From Streptomyces stelliscabiei (GTDB lineage: Bacteria > Actinomycetota > Actinomycetes > Streptomycetales > Streptomycetaceae), in contig NZ_JADBGF010000001.1 in NCBI RefSeq assembly GCF_014873495.1, positions 7,130,001 to 7,194,000 of the forward strand: 64,000 nucleotides of DNA, in the 5' to 3' direction. Every line of letters starts with the position of its first letter. Position 1 is the stretch's first letter. Of the stretch, positions 8,153 to 16,513 are shown piece by piece. A program made the translations under genes and the position numbers. The notes under the pieces were generated by a model. It made no database searches. It saw nothing but the letters and a program-made list of their open reading frames with translations, and was not told where the DNA came from.

Positions 8153-9106
8153 ATGGCCGGTCCAGCGTTCCGCGCCGCCGCCGTACGGGTGCGCGTCCCC
8201 GCCACCAGCGCCAACCTCGGTCCGGGCTTCGACGCCCTGGGCCTGTCGCTGGGGCTCTACGACGACGTGGTCGTCCGGGTGGCCGACTCCGGCCTGCACG
8301 TCGACATCGCGGGGGAGGGCGGCGAGACCCTCCCGCGCGACGAGCGGCACCTGCTCGTCCGCTCCCTGCGCACCGCCTTCGACCTGCTGGGCGGACAGCC
8401 CCGGGGCCTGGAAATCGTCTGCGCCAACCGTATTCCGCACGGCCGCGGCCTCGGCTCCTCCTCCGCCGCCATCTGTGCCGGCATCGTCGCCGCCCGCGCC
8501 GTGACCATAGGCGGCGACAACCGGCTCGACGACGCCGCGCTGCTCGAACTGGCCACCGAGATCGAGGGGCACCCCGACAACGTGGCGGCCTGTCTCCTCG
8601 GCGGCTTCACGCTCTCCTGGATGGAGGGCGGCGCCGCGCGGGCGATCAGGATGAAGCCCGCGGATTCCATCGTTCCGGTGGTTTTCGTGCCCGGGAAGCC
8701 CGTTCTGACCGAGACGGCGCGCGGACTGCTCCCGCGCACCGTCCCGCACGTCGATGCAGCGGCCAACGCGGGCCGGGCGGCCCTCCTCGTGGAAGCCCTG
8801 ACCAGGCGCCCCGAGCTGCTGCTGCCCGCCACCGAGGACCGGCTGCACCAGGAGTACCGGGCGCCCGCCATGCCGGAGAGCGCGGCCCTGGTCGAGCGAC
8901 TGCGGGCCGACGGCATTCCCGCCGTCATCTCCGGCGCGGGACCCACCGTCCTGGCCCTGGCCGACCACGCGAGCGCCGACAAGGTGGCCGATCTCGCGGG
9001 TGCGGGCTGGGCCGCGAACCGGCTGGACCTCGACGCCCGAGGGGCGTGCGTCCTGCCGCTCACCACCACCGTCACCGGACCCGGCGCCGACGGTGCCGAG
9101 GAATAG
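8153..9106 (+). CDS. thrB: Homoserine kinase
   Basis: GHMP-family kinase that phosphorylates homoserine, giving the ThrC substrate. 317 residues. The N-terminal PATSANLGPGFD and the ATP loop GRGLGSSSAA (about residues 97-106) are diagnostic; EGHPDNVA and the C-terminal ISGAGPTVLA are the other conserved GHMP blocks. The ATG at 8153 is preferred to upstream in-frame starts because conserved sequence begins a dozen residues later and AAGGAG lies upstream, though at a long spacing of 12. Confidence 0.95.
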   Translation: MAGPAFRAAAVRVRVPATSANLGPGFDALGLSLGLYDDVVVRVADSGLHVDIAGEGGETLPRDERHLLVRSLRTAFDLLGGQPRGLEIVCANRIPHGRGLGSSSAAICAGIVAARAVTIGGDNRLDDAALLELATEIEGHPDNVAACLLGGFTLSWMEGGAARAIRMKPADSIVPVVFVPGKPVLTETARGLLPRTVPHVDAAANAGRAALLVEALTRRPELLLPATEDRLHQEYRAPAMPESAALVERLRADGIPAVISGAGPTVLALADHASADKVADLAGAGWAANRLDLDARGACVLPLTTTVTGPGADGAEE

Positions 9107-9514
9107 CGGAGTCCGGTTGCGGGATTTCGAGAGGGGGAATGTTTGTTGGATCCGGTAGTGTTAACCTCAAGTCTGCACCTGCCCCAGCCATGGCGAGGTG
9201 CTTATCGTCCCCGTCAGGGACAACCTTTCTTCCGGGAGTCTCCCAAGCCGCACTGTGCTTCGTACGTCAAGCTGTACGCCGTACGCAGGCACTGAGCGGT
9301 CTGCCGAGCAGGCTCCGGAACCGGCGCGTTGCCGAGCCGCGTGACACAGACACTCAGTGCCACGGCCCGGAAAGCGCCGAATCATCAGAAATTTCCTCCG
9401 CCGCCTTTGGCGGACCACCGCCCCGGCACGGTCCACCCGAACAGGGCCGAAGCCGGACAGCACAAACGGTCGCCGAGCCAGAAGGCCGACGTCCGCTCCA
9501 GGGAAGGACCCTTC
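9107..9514 (+). promoter_or_regulatory. Long rho leader/promoter region
   Basis: 408 bases without a supported gene between thrB and rho. Near 9136-9162 are a GGAAT and a GTT separated by 19 bases, one base longer than the usual SigR-type spacing, and an overlapping TAGTGT -10-like hexamer (9156-9161). GTCCC/GGGAC forms a small hairpin near 9208-9222. If transcription starts near 9165, the rho mRNA would carry a leader of about 350 bases, room for autoregulation by Rho; this is inference. Confidence 0.4.
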
Positions 9515-11545
9515 GTGAGCGACACCACCGATCTGATGGGCGCACGTGTCGAGGACACCGCTGCCGCGCCCGCCACGGACGCCGCGCCTGCCAGCGGTGC
9601 CGGCTCCCGGCGGCGCCGCGGCACCGGCCTAGAGGGCATGGTGCTGGCCGAGCTGCAGCAGGTCGCATCCGGCCTCGGCATCAGGGGCACCGCGCGTATG
9701 CGCAAGAGCCAGCTGATCGAGGTCATCAAGGACGCGCAGGCGGGAGGGGGCGCCCCGGCCAAGGCCGAGGCGGCCACCGAGACCAAGCCGAAGCGCCGCG
9801 CCACCTCCAAGGCGCGCACGGGCGACGACGCCGCGCCGGCCGAGAAGGCCGCCGCCAAGAAGGCCGAGGCGCCCGCCGAGAAGGCCGTGGCCCAGCAGCA
9901 GATCGAGATCCCCGGCCAGCCGGCCGGCGGTGACGAGGCGCCCACCGAGCGCCGTCGACGCCGTGCCACCGCCGACGCGGGCAGCCCGGAGACGGTCACC
10001 GCCGAGGCGAAGACCGAGCCCAAGGCCGAGACGCCGGCCCAGGCCGAGGTCAAGGCCGACGCCGGTGACCAGGGCGAGGGCCGTCAGGGCCGCCGCGAGC
10101 GCGGCCGTGACCGCGGTGAGCGCACCGACCGCACCGACCGCACCGACCGCACCGAGCGCGGCCGTCGGGGCAAGGGCGACGAGCAGCAGGGCGGCGGCGG
10201 TCAGCCGCAGCGTGACCGCGGCCAGCAGCAGGGCCAGCAGCAGGGCGGCGGCCGCCAGGACCGTGACCGTCAGCGTGACAACGGCCCGCAGGACGACGAC
10301 GACTTCGACGGCGGACGCCGTGGGCGTCGCGGCCGTTACCGGGACCGTCGTGGCCGTCGCGGCCGTGACGAGATCGGCACCCCCGAGCCGCAGCTCGCCG
10401 ACGACGACGTCCTGATCCCCGTCGCGGGCATCCTGGACATCCTCGACAACTACGCGTTCATTCGGACCTCCGGCTACCTGCCGGGCCCGAACGACGTGTA
10501 CGTGTCGCTCGCCCAGGTCCGCAAGAACGGCCTGCGCAAGGGTGACCACGTCACCGGTGCGGTCCGGCAGCCCAAGGACGGCGAGCGCCGCGAGAAGTTC
10601 AACGCGCTGGTCCGGTTGGACTCCACCAACGGCATGGCGCCCGAACACGGCCGTGGCCGCCCGGAGTTCAACAAGCTGACGCCGCTCTACCCGCAGGACC
10701 GGCTCCGTCTGGAGACCGACCCGGGCGTGCTCACCACCCGCATCATCGACCTCGTCGCGCCGATCGGTAAGGGCCAGCGCGGTCTGATCGTGGCCCCGCC
10801 GAAGACCGGCAAGACCATGATCATGCAGGCGATCGCCAACGCGATCACGCACAACAACCCCGAGTGCCACCTGATGGTCGTCCTCGTCGACGAGCGTCCG
10901 GAAGAGGTCACCGACATGCAGCGGTCGGTGAAGGGCGAGGTCATCTCCTCGACCTTCGACCGCCCGGCCGAGGACCACACGACGGTCGCCGAGCTGGCCA
11001 TCGAGCGGGCCAAGCGGCTCGTCGAGCTGGGCCACGACGTGGTCGTGCTGCTCGACTCGATCACGCGTCTGGGCCGTGCGTACAACCTGGCGGCGCCGGC
11101 CTCCGGCCGCATCCTGTCCGGTGGTGTCGACTCGACCGCCCTGTACCCGCCGAAGCGCTTCTTCGGTGCGGCCCGCAACATCGAGGACGGCGGTTCGCTG
11201 ACCATCCTCGCCACCGCGCTGGTGGACACCGGGTCACGCATGGACGAGGTCATCTTCGAGGAGTTCAAGGGCACGGGCAACGCCGAGCTGAAGCTCGACC
11301 GGAAGCTCGCCGACAAGCGCATCTTCCCGGCGGTGGACGTGGACGCGTCCGGTACCCGTAAGGAAGAGATCCTGCTCGGCAGCGACGAGCTCGCCATCAC
11401 CTGGAAGCTGCGCCGTGTGCTGCACGCGCTCGACTCCCAGCAGGCGATCGAACTGCTCCTCGACAAGATGAAGCAGACGAAGTCGAACGGCGAGTTCCTG
11501 CTGCAGATCCAGAAGACGACGCCGATGCCGGGTAACGGCGACTAG
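9515..11545 (+). CDS. rho: Transcription termination factor Rho
   Basis: Hexameric RNA-dependent ATPase ending transcription. 676 residues, far longer than the roughly 420 of E. coli Rho. After a Rho N-terminal helical domain (LEGMVLAELQQVASGLGI), about residues 85-290 form an Ala/Lys/Glu- then Arg/Asp/Gln/Gly-rich insertion typical of actinobacteria, including RTD repeats encoded by four 9-base units at 10121-10156. The RNA-binding cold-shock-like domain follows (GILDILDNYAFIRTSGYLPG). The motor domain then has Walker A APPKTGKT (about residue 426), DERPEEV and LLDSITRLGRAYN. GTG at 9515 is chosen because of GGGAAGGA upstream and the conserved SDTTDLMGARV start. Confidence 0.95.
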   Translation: MSDTTDLMGARVEDTAAAPATDAAPASGAGSRRRRGTGLEGMVLAELQQVASGLGIRGTARMRKSQLIEVIKDAQAGGGAPAKAEAATETKPKRRATSKARTGDDAAPAEKAAAKKAEAPAEKAVAQQQIEIPGQPAGGDEAPTERRRRRATADAGSPETVTAEAKTEPKAETPAQAEVKADAGDQGEGRQGRRERGRDRGERTDRTDRTDRTERGRRGKGDEQQGGGGQPQRDRGQQQGQQQGGGRQDRDRQRDNGPQDDDDFDGGRRGRRGRYRDRRGRRGRDEIGTPEPQLADDDVLIPVAGILDILDNYAFIRTSGYLPGPNDVYVSLAQVRKNGLRKGDHVTGAVRQPKDGERREKFNALVRLDSTNGMAPEHGRGRPEFNKLTPLYPQDRLRLETDPGVLTTRIIDLVAPIGKGQRGLIVAPPKTGKTMIMQAIANAITHNNPECHLMVVLVDERPEEVTDMQRSVKGEVISSTFDRPAEDHTTVAELAIERAKRLVELGHDVVVLLDSITRLGRAYNLAAPASGRILSGGVDSTALYPPKRFFGAARNIEDGGSLTILATALVDTGSRMDEVIFEEFKGTGNAELKLDRKLADKRIFPAVDVDASGTRKEEILLGSDELAITWKLRRVLHALDSQQAIELLLDKMKQTKSNGEFLLQIQKTTPMPGNGD

Positions 11546-11569
11546 TCGATCCGTCGACCGGACGAAGCG

Positions 11570-11606
11570 CTGGGGCCACCCTCCATGTGAGGGTGGCCCC
11601 AGTTTT
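11570..11606. terminator. rho terminator
   Basis: A perfect 14-bp stem, CTGGGGCCACCCTC (11570-11583) with its inverse (11589-11602), has a 5-base loop and a TTTT tail. It lies 24 bases after the rho stop and is a classic intrinsic terminator. Confidence 0.85.
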
Positions 11607-11677
11607 CCGTAGGGGACACGTGTACGATCACGGTCTTCATGCTCTGAACAAACGTTGCACTCCCAGGGGGGAATCGA

Positions 11678-13435
11678 GTGGCTAGACCCTTGTCCGGAGC
11701 CATTGCCGCCGCGATAGCGGGGGCGTTGCTGCTGACGTCGGCGAGCGGGGTCTCCGCCGACACCGGCACGACGCCCGACGCGTTGGACGTGCGGATCGCC
11801 AAGGCCATGGCCGCGGACGACACCGCGAACGCGAACCTGCCGGAGCGGGAGCCGTCGTCGAGCACGAGCTCCGACAGTGGCCTGCAGCAGTCCGCCCAGA
11901 TCATCGGCGGCTCGACGACCACGATCGGCTCGGCGCCGTGGATGGCGCAGCTCTGGTACTACGACCCGACCCAGGACCTCGGCTTCTTCTGCGGCGGCTC
12001 GGTCGTCTCGCCGACGAAGATCCTCACCGCCGCGCACTGCGTCGACAAGGACTACTACAACTGGGTCGAGTACGGCGAGATCATCACCGGCACCGACCAG
12101 CTGCCCACGGCCGTCTACAACGACGACGGCACCCTCGACCACGTCGACTACCACGGCGGCACCCGCAGCACGCTGTCGCGCCAGTGGAACCACTCCTCGT
12201 GGAACGAGGACGAGATCGACAACGACGTCGCCGTCCTGACGCTGTCGGCGCCGGTCAGTGCCACGCCGATCAAGATGACGTCGTCGGACGACACCGCCTC
12301 GTACAAGGCCGGCACCTCGGCCAAGGCCTACGGCTGGGGCCGCACCAGCTCCAAGACCGAGGACATCTCGCAGACGCTGAAGACGGCCACGCTGCCGATC
12401 GTCAGCGACACGACCTGCGGGAACACGTGGGGCGACTACTTCATCAAGGGGCACATGGTCTGCGCGGGCAAGCCCGCCGGCGGCACCGACGCCACGACCA
12501 CGGCCACCTGCAACGGTGACTCCGGCGGCCCGCTCGTCGTCAACAACAAGGTGGTCGGCGTCGTCTCCTGGGGCGTCACGGACTGCGTCTACAAGGGCGC
12601 CTACCCGGTCTTCGCCAAGGTCAGCAAGTACACCGGCGCGGCCTACCCGCGCGTCGACGACGCCGCCATCACCCGTGACGGCAAGGCCGACGTCTTCCTG
12701 CGCAACAAGGAGACCGGCACGGGCTACGTCCGCGCCTCCACGGGCTCCAAGCTCGGCGACCGCCAGTCGCTGAGCTCCAACGGCAGCTGGACCGGCTACA
12801 ACCTCGTCCAGCAGACCGACCTGAACCGGGACGGCTACCAGGACTTCGTGCTGCGCCGCTCCTCCGACGGTGACGTCTTCTGGCGGCGGTACGTGCCCTC
12901 GTCCAAGACCTGGACGACGACGCAGATCTTCGACGACTGGAAGACCCGCACCCGGATCGTCACCCCCGGTGACGTCACCGGTGACGCCCTGCCCGACCTG
13001 CTCTCGGTCGACTCGGCGGGCGCCCTGTGGATCTACCCGGGCAAGGGCACCGGTTCCTTCGGTACCCGCGTCAAGGTCGGCACCGGCTGGAGCCAGTACA
13101 ACGCGGTCGTCGGTCACGGCGACTTCAACGGCGACGGCAAGGCCGACCTGATCGCGCGCACCAAGACCGGCTCGAACGTCTACCTCTACAAGGGCACCGG
13201 CAAGTCCGGTACGGGCGCCTTCGCCACCCGGATCAAGGTCCGCTCGGACTGGAGCGCCTACAACACGCTCCTCACCCCCGGTGACGTGAGCGGCGACGGC
13301 AGGGCGGACCTCCTGGCCCGTACGCCGGCCGGCACGCTGTACCTCTACAAGGGCACCGGCAAGGCCACGAGCGAGATCTTCGGCACACGGGGCTCGGTCG
13401 GAACCAGCTACGCCCAGTACGACCTGCTCGGCTGA
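11678..13435 (+). CDS. Secreted trypsin-like protease with FG-GAP repeats
   Basis: 585-residue exported serine protease of family S1. The signal peptide is residues 1-27. A propeptide ends before IIGGS, which resembles the mature trypsin N-terminus. The catalytic triad is complete: His120 (TAAHC), Asp183 (NDVAVL) and Ser282 (GDSGGP). From about residue 330 the chain carries FG-GAP/VCBS repeats with Asp-rich calcium-like loops (DLNRDGYQD, GDVTGDALPD, GDFNGDGKAD, GDVSGDGRAD), suggesting a beta-propeller for binding cell surface or substrate. GTG at 11678 follows AGGGGGGAA. It lies between the rho terminator and its own terminator, so it is monocistronic. As I recall it is not part of the conserved rho-LCP block, so it may be a lineage-specific insertion. 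Confidence 0.9.
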   Translation: MARPLSGAIAAAIAGALLLTSASGVSADTGTTPDALDVRIAKAMAADDTANANLPEREPSSSTSSDSGLQQSAQIIGGSTTTIGSAPWMAQLWYYDPTQDLGFFCGGSVVSPTKILTAAHCVDKDYYNWVEYGEIITGTDQLPTAVYNDDGTLDHVDYHGGTRSTLSRQWNHSSWNEDEIDNDVAVLTLSAPVSATPIKMTSSDDTASYKAGTSAKAYGWGRTSSKTEDISQTLKTATLPIVSDTTCGNTWGDYFIKGHMVCAGKPAGGTDATTTATCNGDSGGPLVVNNKVVGVVSWGVTDCVYKGAYPVFAKVSKYTGAAYPRVDDAAITRDGKADVFLRNKETGTGYVRASTGSKLGDRQSLSSNGSWTGYNLVQQTDLNRDGYQDFVLRRSSDGDVFWRRYVPSSKTWTTTQIFDDWKTRTRIVTPGDVTGDALPDLLSVDSAGALWIYPGKGTGSFGTRVKVGTGWSQYNAVVGHGDFNGDGKADLIARTKTGSNVYLYKGTGKSGTGAFATRIKVRSDWSAYNTLLTPGDVSGDGRADLLARTPAGTLYLYKGTGKATSEIFGTRGSVGTSYAQYDLLG

Positions 13436-13476
13436 AACACCAGGTGAGCCCGGCTCCTCGGGCGCACCGGTCACCC

Positions 13477-13511
13477 ACGGTGCCCATCGCGTTCCACGCG
13501 ATGGGCACCGT
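13477..13511. terminator. Terminator after the protease gene
   Basis: A perfect 15-bp stem (13477-13491 with 13497-13511) has the loop TTCCA. Only two T residues follow, in keeping with Streptomyces terminators that rely on stem strength. Confidence 0.8.
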
Positions 13512-13646
13512 TCGTCGTGCAACCCTTTCCCGGATTACTCCGTCTGACCGAACGGAGTGACCATGGAGCGGTATGGCCACATCCGTCCCGGCAGGCCTGG
13601 GCCTGAGCGCAGGGGGTATCCGACCGGAAAGAGAACCGAGGAGCAG

Positions 13647-14795
13647 ATGTCCGCCGAGAACACGCCGGCAACCGGCAACCTGGGCAGTCCCGGCACCAGC
13701 GGCCCGCGCCATCGCGCGACCGGGCGCCGCCGCCGCACCACACGCGGCGGGCACAGCAGGGCGGCGGTCGCCGTCGTCTGGACCGCGGCGGGCGTGCTCG
13801 TGCTGGGCGGCACGGGCATCGGATACCTGTACTTCAAGCTCAACGGCAACATCAAGAGCGTCGACATCAACCAGGCCCTCGGCACCGACCGACCCCTCGA
13901 CGTCGACAACGGCTCGCAGGACATCCTCGTCCTCGGCTCCGACACCCGCTCGGGCAGCAACAAGAAGCTCGGCGGCGGTGTCGACGACGGCAGTGCCCGC
14001 TCCGACACGGCGATGGTCGTGCACGTCTACGAGGGCCACAAGCGGGCCAGCGTGGTCTCCATACCCCGGGACACCCTCGTCGAGCGGCCGGAGTGCACCG
14101 ACGCGGACGGCAAGACGCACCCGGCCGCCTCGTACGCCATGTTCAACTCCGCGTACTCCACGGGAGGCGCGGCCTGTGCGGTGAAGACCGTCGAGTCCAT
14201 GACCGGTATCCGCATGGACCACTACGTCGAGGTCGACTTCGCGGGCTTCGAGAAGCTGATCAACGTCCTCGACGGGGTCGACATCACGACGACCAAGGAC
14301 ATCAAGGACCCGGACAGCCATCTGAACCTGAAGGCGGGGGAGCACACGCTCACCGGCAAGCAGGCGCTGGGCCTCGTCCGTACCCGGCACGGGGTCGGCG
14401 ACGGGTCCGACCTCGGGCGCATCCAGCTCCAGCAGGCGTTCATCAAGGCCCTCATCGAGCAGGTCAAGGACGTCGGCATCCTCAGCGACCCGAAGAAGGC
14501 CTACGAGCTCGCGGTCTCCGCGACCGACGCCATCACCACGGACTCCGACCTGAACACGGTCAAGGACCTCGCGTCCTTCGCGAGTGGTCTCAAGGGCATC
14601 GGATCCAAGAACATGACCATGGTCACGATGCCGGTCCAGTACGACCCCGCCGACCCCAACCGCGTCCTGGTGGACGAGCCGAAGTCGAAGCAGGTCTGGG
14701 CGGCCCTGAAGGCCGACAGGGCCATCCCGAAGTCGGCCGTCAAGGGAACGGCGACAGGTACCGCCGAGGGCGTCGTCACCGCCGGCCGAGGCTAG
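13647..14795 (+). CDS. LytR-CpsA-Psr (LCP) family cell-wall ligase
   Basis: 382-residue type II membrane protein. A basic cytoplasmic N-terminus of about 38 residues is followed by one transmembrane helix (about 40-60) and an extracellular LCP domain. Conserved elements include DILVLGSDTR, RSDTAMVVHV, SIPRDTLV, the Arg-containing GLVRTRHG and a downstream Asp/Arg cluster that binds lipid pyrophosphate. LCP enzymes transfer undecaprenyl-linked glycopolymers onto peptidoglycan. ATG at 13647 is chosen for the CGAGGAG behind it; in-frame ATGs at 13557 and 13563 have poorer ribosome sites. The WecA/TagO-type transferase at 20293 could supply the lipid-linked precursor, but that link is inference. 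Confidence 0.85.
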   Translation: MSAENTPATGNLGSPGTSGPRHRATGRRRRTTRGGHSRAAVAVVWTAAGVLVLGGTGIGYLYFKLNGNIKSVDINQALGTDRPLDVDNGSQDILVLGSDTRSGSNKKLGGGVDDGSARSDTAMVVHVYEGHKRASVVSIPRDTLVERPECTDADGKTHPAASYAMFNSAYSTGGAACAVKTVESMTGIRMDHYVEVDFAGFEKLINVLDGVDITTTKDIKDPDSHLNLKAGEHTLTGKQALGLVRTRHGVGDGSDLGRIQLQQAFIKALIEQVKDVGILSDPKKAYELAVSATDAITTDSDLNTVKDLASFASGLKGIGSKNMTMVTMPVQYDPADPNRVLVDEPKSKQVWAALKADRAIPKSAVKGTATGTAEGVVTAGRG

Positions 14796-14907
14796 TCAGG
14801 GGGCCCGCGGAACCACGCGCCCGGCCACGACGGTCCCGCAGCCGCCATGACGGCCGTCGGCGCACCCCGTGGCGCGTGCCGGGGACGGCGGTGCGGGAAA
14901 CCCGGTG

Positions 14908-14933
14908 GGAATACCTGAGCCCACCCCCTGGTT
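14908..14933 (+). promoter_or_regulatory. SigR-type promoter for rpmE
   Basis: GGAAT (14908-14912), exactly 18 bases, then GTT (14931-14933) matches the Streptomyces SigR consensus GGAAT-N18-GTT. It lies about 100 bases before the rpmE start. In S. coelicolor rpmE is a described member of the thiol-oxidative-stress SigR regulon, which fits a protein with four Cys zinc ligands. Confidence 0.8.
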
Positions 14934-15036
14934 TGGGGAGATGGCACCAGTGCTGGCAGACTGGTACGTCGGCTCCGGTTCACGCCCTCGCATCCCGCGG
15001 CGGCGACCCGGCGCCCTCCCGAACCTAGGAGACACC

Positions 15037-15258
15037 TTGAAGCGCGACATCCACCCCGAGTACGTCGAGACGCAGGTCAGCTGCACCTGTGGCGCGTCGT
15101 TCACCACCCGTAGCACGATCGAGAGCGGCACCATCCGCGCCGAGGTCTGCTCCGAGTGCCACCCGTTCTACACGGGCAAGCAGAAGATCCTCGACACCGG
15201 TGGCCGCGTGGCCCGCTTCGAGGCCCGCTTCGGCAAGGCCGCCGCTGCCTCGAAGTAG
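15037..15258 (+). CDS. rpmE: 50S ribosomal protein L31, zinc-binding form
   Basis: 73-residue ribosomal protein. Cys16, Cys18, Cys38 and Cys41 (CTCG and CSECH) form the zinc ribbon of the C+ class; Streptomyces usually also carry a Zur-controlled Cys-less paralogue elsewhere. The start is TTG at 15037, seven bases behind TAGGAG and giving the standard MKRDIHPEY N-terminus; a longer in-frame ATG at 14869 would read through the promoter. Oxidative-stress control is suggested by the SigR-type promoter upstream. prfA follows after a terminator. Confidence 0.95.
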   Translation: MKRDIHPEYVETQVSCTCGASFTTRSTIESGTIRAEVCSECHPFYTGKQKILDTGGRVARFEARFGKAAAASK

Positions 15259-15267
15259 CGAGCCCCC

Positions 15268-15313
15268 AGCGCCGGTCCGCGGTGCCCCTCACGGGGGCAT
15301 CGGGACCGGCGCT
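15268..15313. terminator. rpmE terminator
   Basis: AGCGCCGGTCC (15268-15278) pairs perfectly with GGACCGGCGCT (15303-15313), with an inner GTGCCCC/GGGGCAT stem. It begins nine bases after the rpmE stop. Confidence 0.75.
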
Positions 15314-15397
15314 TTGCGGTGCAGCGCACAGGCACGGCCCACGGGCGACGCCCACGGGAGCGGCCCACTCACAACGTTCGTACAGGGAGCCGGAGAG

Positions 15398-16474
15398 ATG
15401 TTCGAGGCGGTCGAGGAACTGGTCGGGGAACACGCCGATCTGGAGAAGAAGCTCGCCGACCCGTCGGTCCACGCCGACCAGGCCAACGCGCGCAAGCTGA
15501 ACAAGCGCTACGCGGAGCTGACCCCGATCGTCGGCACGTACCGCACCTGGAAGCAGACCGGCGACGACATCGACACGGCCCGCGAATTCGCCGCGGACGA
15601 CCCGGACTTCGCCGCCGAGGTCAAGGAGCTGGAGAAGCAGCGCGAGGAGCTGACGGAGAAGCTGCGGCTGCTCCTCGTCCCCCGCGACCCCAGCGACGAC
15701 AAGGACGTCATCCTGGAGATCAAGGCCGGCGCGGGCGGCGACGAGTCCGCCCTCTTCGCCGGTGACCTCCTGCGCATGTACCTCCGGTACGCCGAGCGCG
15801 TCGGCTGGAAGACCGAGATCATCGACGCCACCGAGTCCGAACTGGGCGGCTACAAGGACGTCCAGGTCGCCGTGAAGACCAAGGGCGGCCAGGGCGCCAC
15901 CGAGCCCGGCCAGGGCGTCTGGGCCCGGCTGAAGTACGAGGGCGGGGTGCACCGCGTCCAGCGGGTGCCCGCGACCGAGTCCCAGGGCCGGATCCACACC
16001 TCCGCGGCCGGTGTGCTCGTCACCCCCGAGGCCGAGGAGGTCGACGTCGAGATCAACGCCAACGACCTGCGGATCGACGTCTACCGCTCCTCCGGGCCCG
16101 GCGGGCAGTCCGTCAACACCACCGACTCCGCCGTGCGCATCACGCACATTCCGACCGGAGTCGTCGCCTCCTGCCAGAACGAGAAGAGCCAGCTGCAGAA
16201 CAAGGAGCAGGCGATGCGTATCCTGCGCTCCAGGCTGCTCGCGGCGGCACAGGAGGAGGCGGAGCGGGAGGCCGCCGACGCCCGCCGCAGCCAGGTCCGC
16301 ACCGTCGACCGCTCCGAGAAGATCCGCACGTACAACTTCCCGGAGAACCGCATCTCGGACCACCGCGTCGGATTCAAGTCGTACAACCTGGACCAGGTCC
16401 TGGACGGCGAACTCGACGCGGTGATCCAGGCCTGCGTCGACGCGGACTCGGCCGCGAAGCTGGCAGCCGCGTAA
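15398..16474 (+). CDS. prfA: Peptide chain release factor 1
   Basis: Recognises UAA and UAG and triggers peptide release. 358 residues, normal length. The anticodon-like tripeptide is Pro191-Ala192-Thr193 (RVPATESQGRIHT), which marks RF1 rather than RF2. Gly235-Gly236-Gln237 in SSGPGGQSVN enters the peptidyl-transferase centre. The ATG at 15398 is behind GCCGGAGAG. It is followed 39 bases later by prmC, the enzyme that methylates the Gln of this GGQ motif, the arrangement seen in many bacteria. Confidence 0.97.
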   Translation: MFEAVEELVGEHADLEKKLADPSVHADQANARKLNKRYAELTPIVGTYRTWKQTGDDIDTAREFAADDPDFAAEVKELEKQREELTEKLRLLLVPRDPSDDKDVILEIKAGAGGDESALFAGDLLRMYLRYAERVGWKTEIIDATESELGGYKDVQVAVKTKGGQGATEPGQGVWARLKYEGGVHRVQRVPATESQGRIHTSAAGVLVTPEAEEVDVEINANDLRIDVYRSSGPGGQSVNTTDSAVRITHIPTGVVASCQNEKSQLQNKEQAMRILRSRLLAAAQEEAEREAADARRSQVRTVDRSEKIRTYNFPENRISDHRVGFKSYNLDQVLDGELDAVIQACVDADSAAKLAAA

Positions 16475-16513
16475 GGCACGTACGAGCACGAAGAAGTACG
16501 ACGGAGGACTTGC

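Noticed and set aside
9136..9162. Second SigR promoter in front of rho
   Set aside because: The GGAAT and GTT are 19 bases apart, not 18, and an overlapping -10-like TAGTGT is an equally good reading; too weak to call as SigR.
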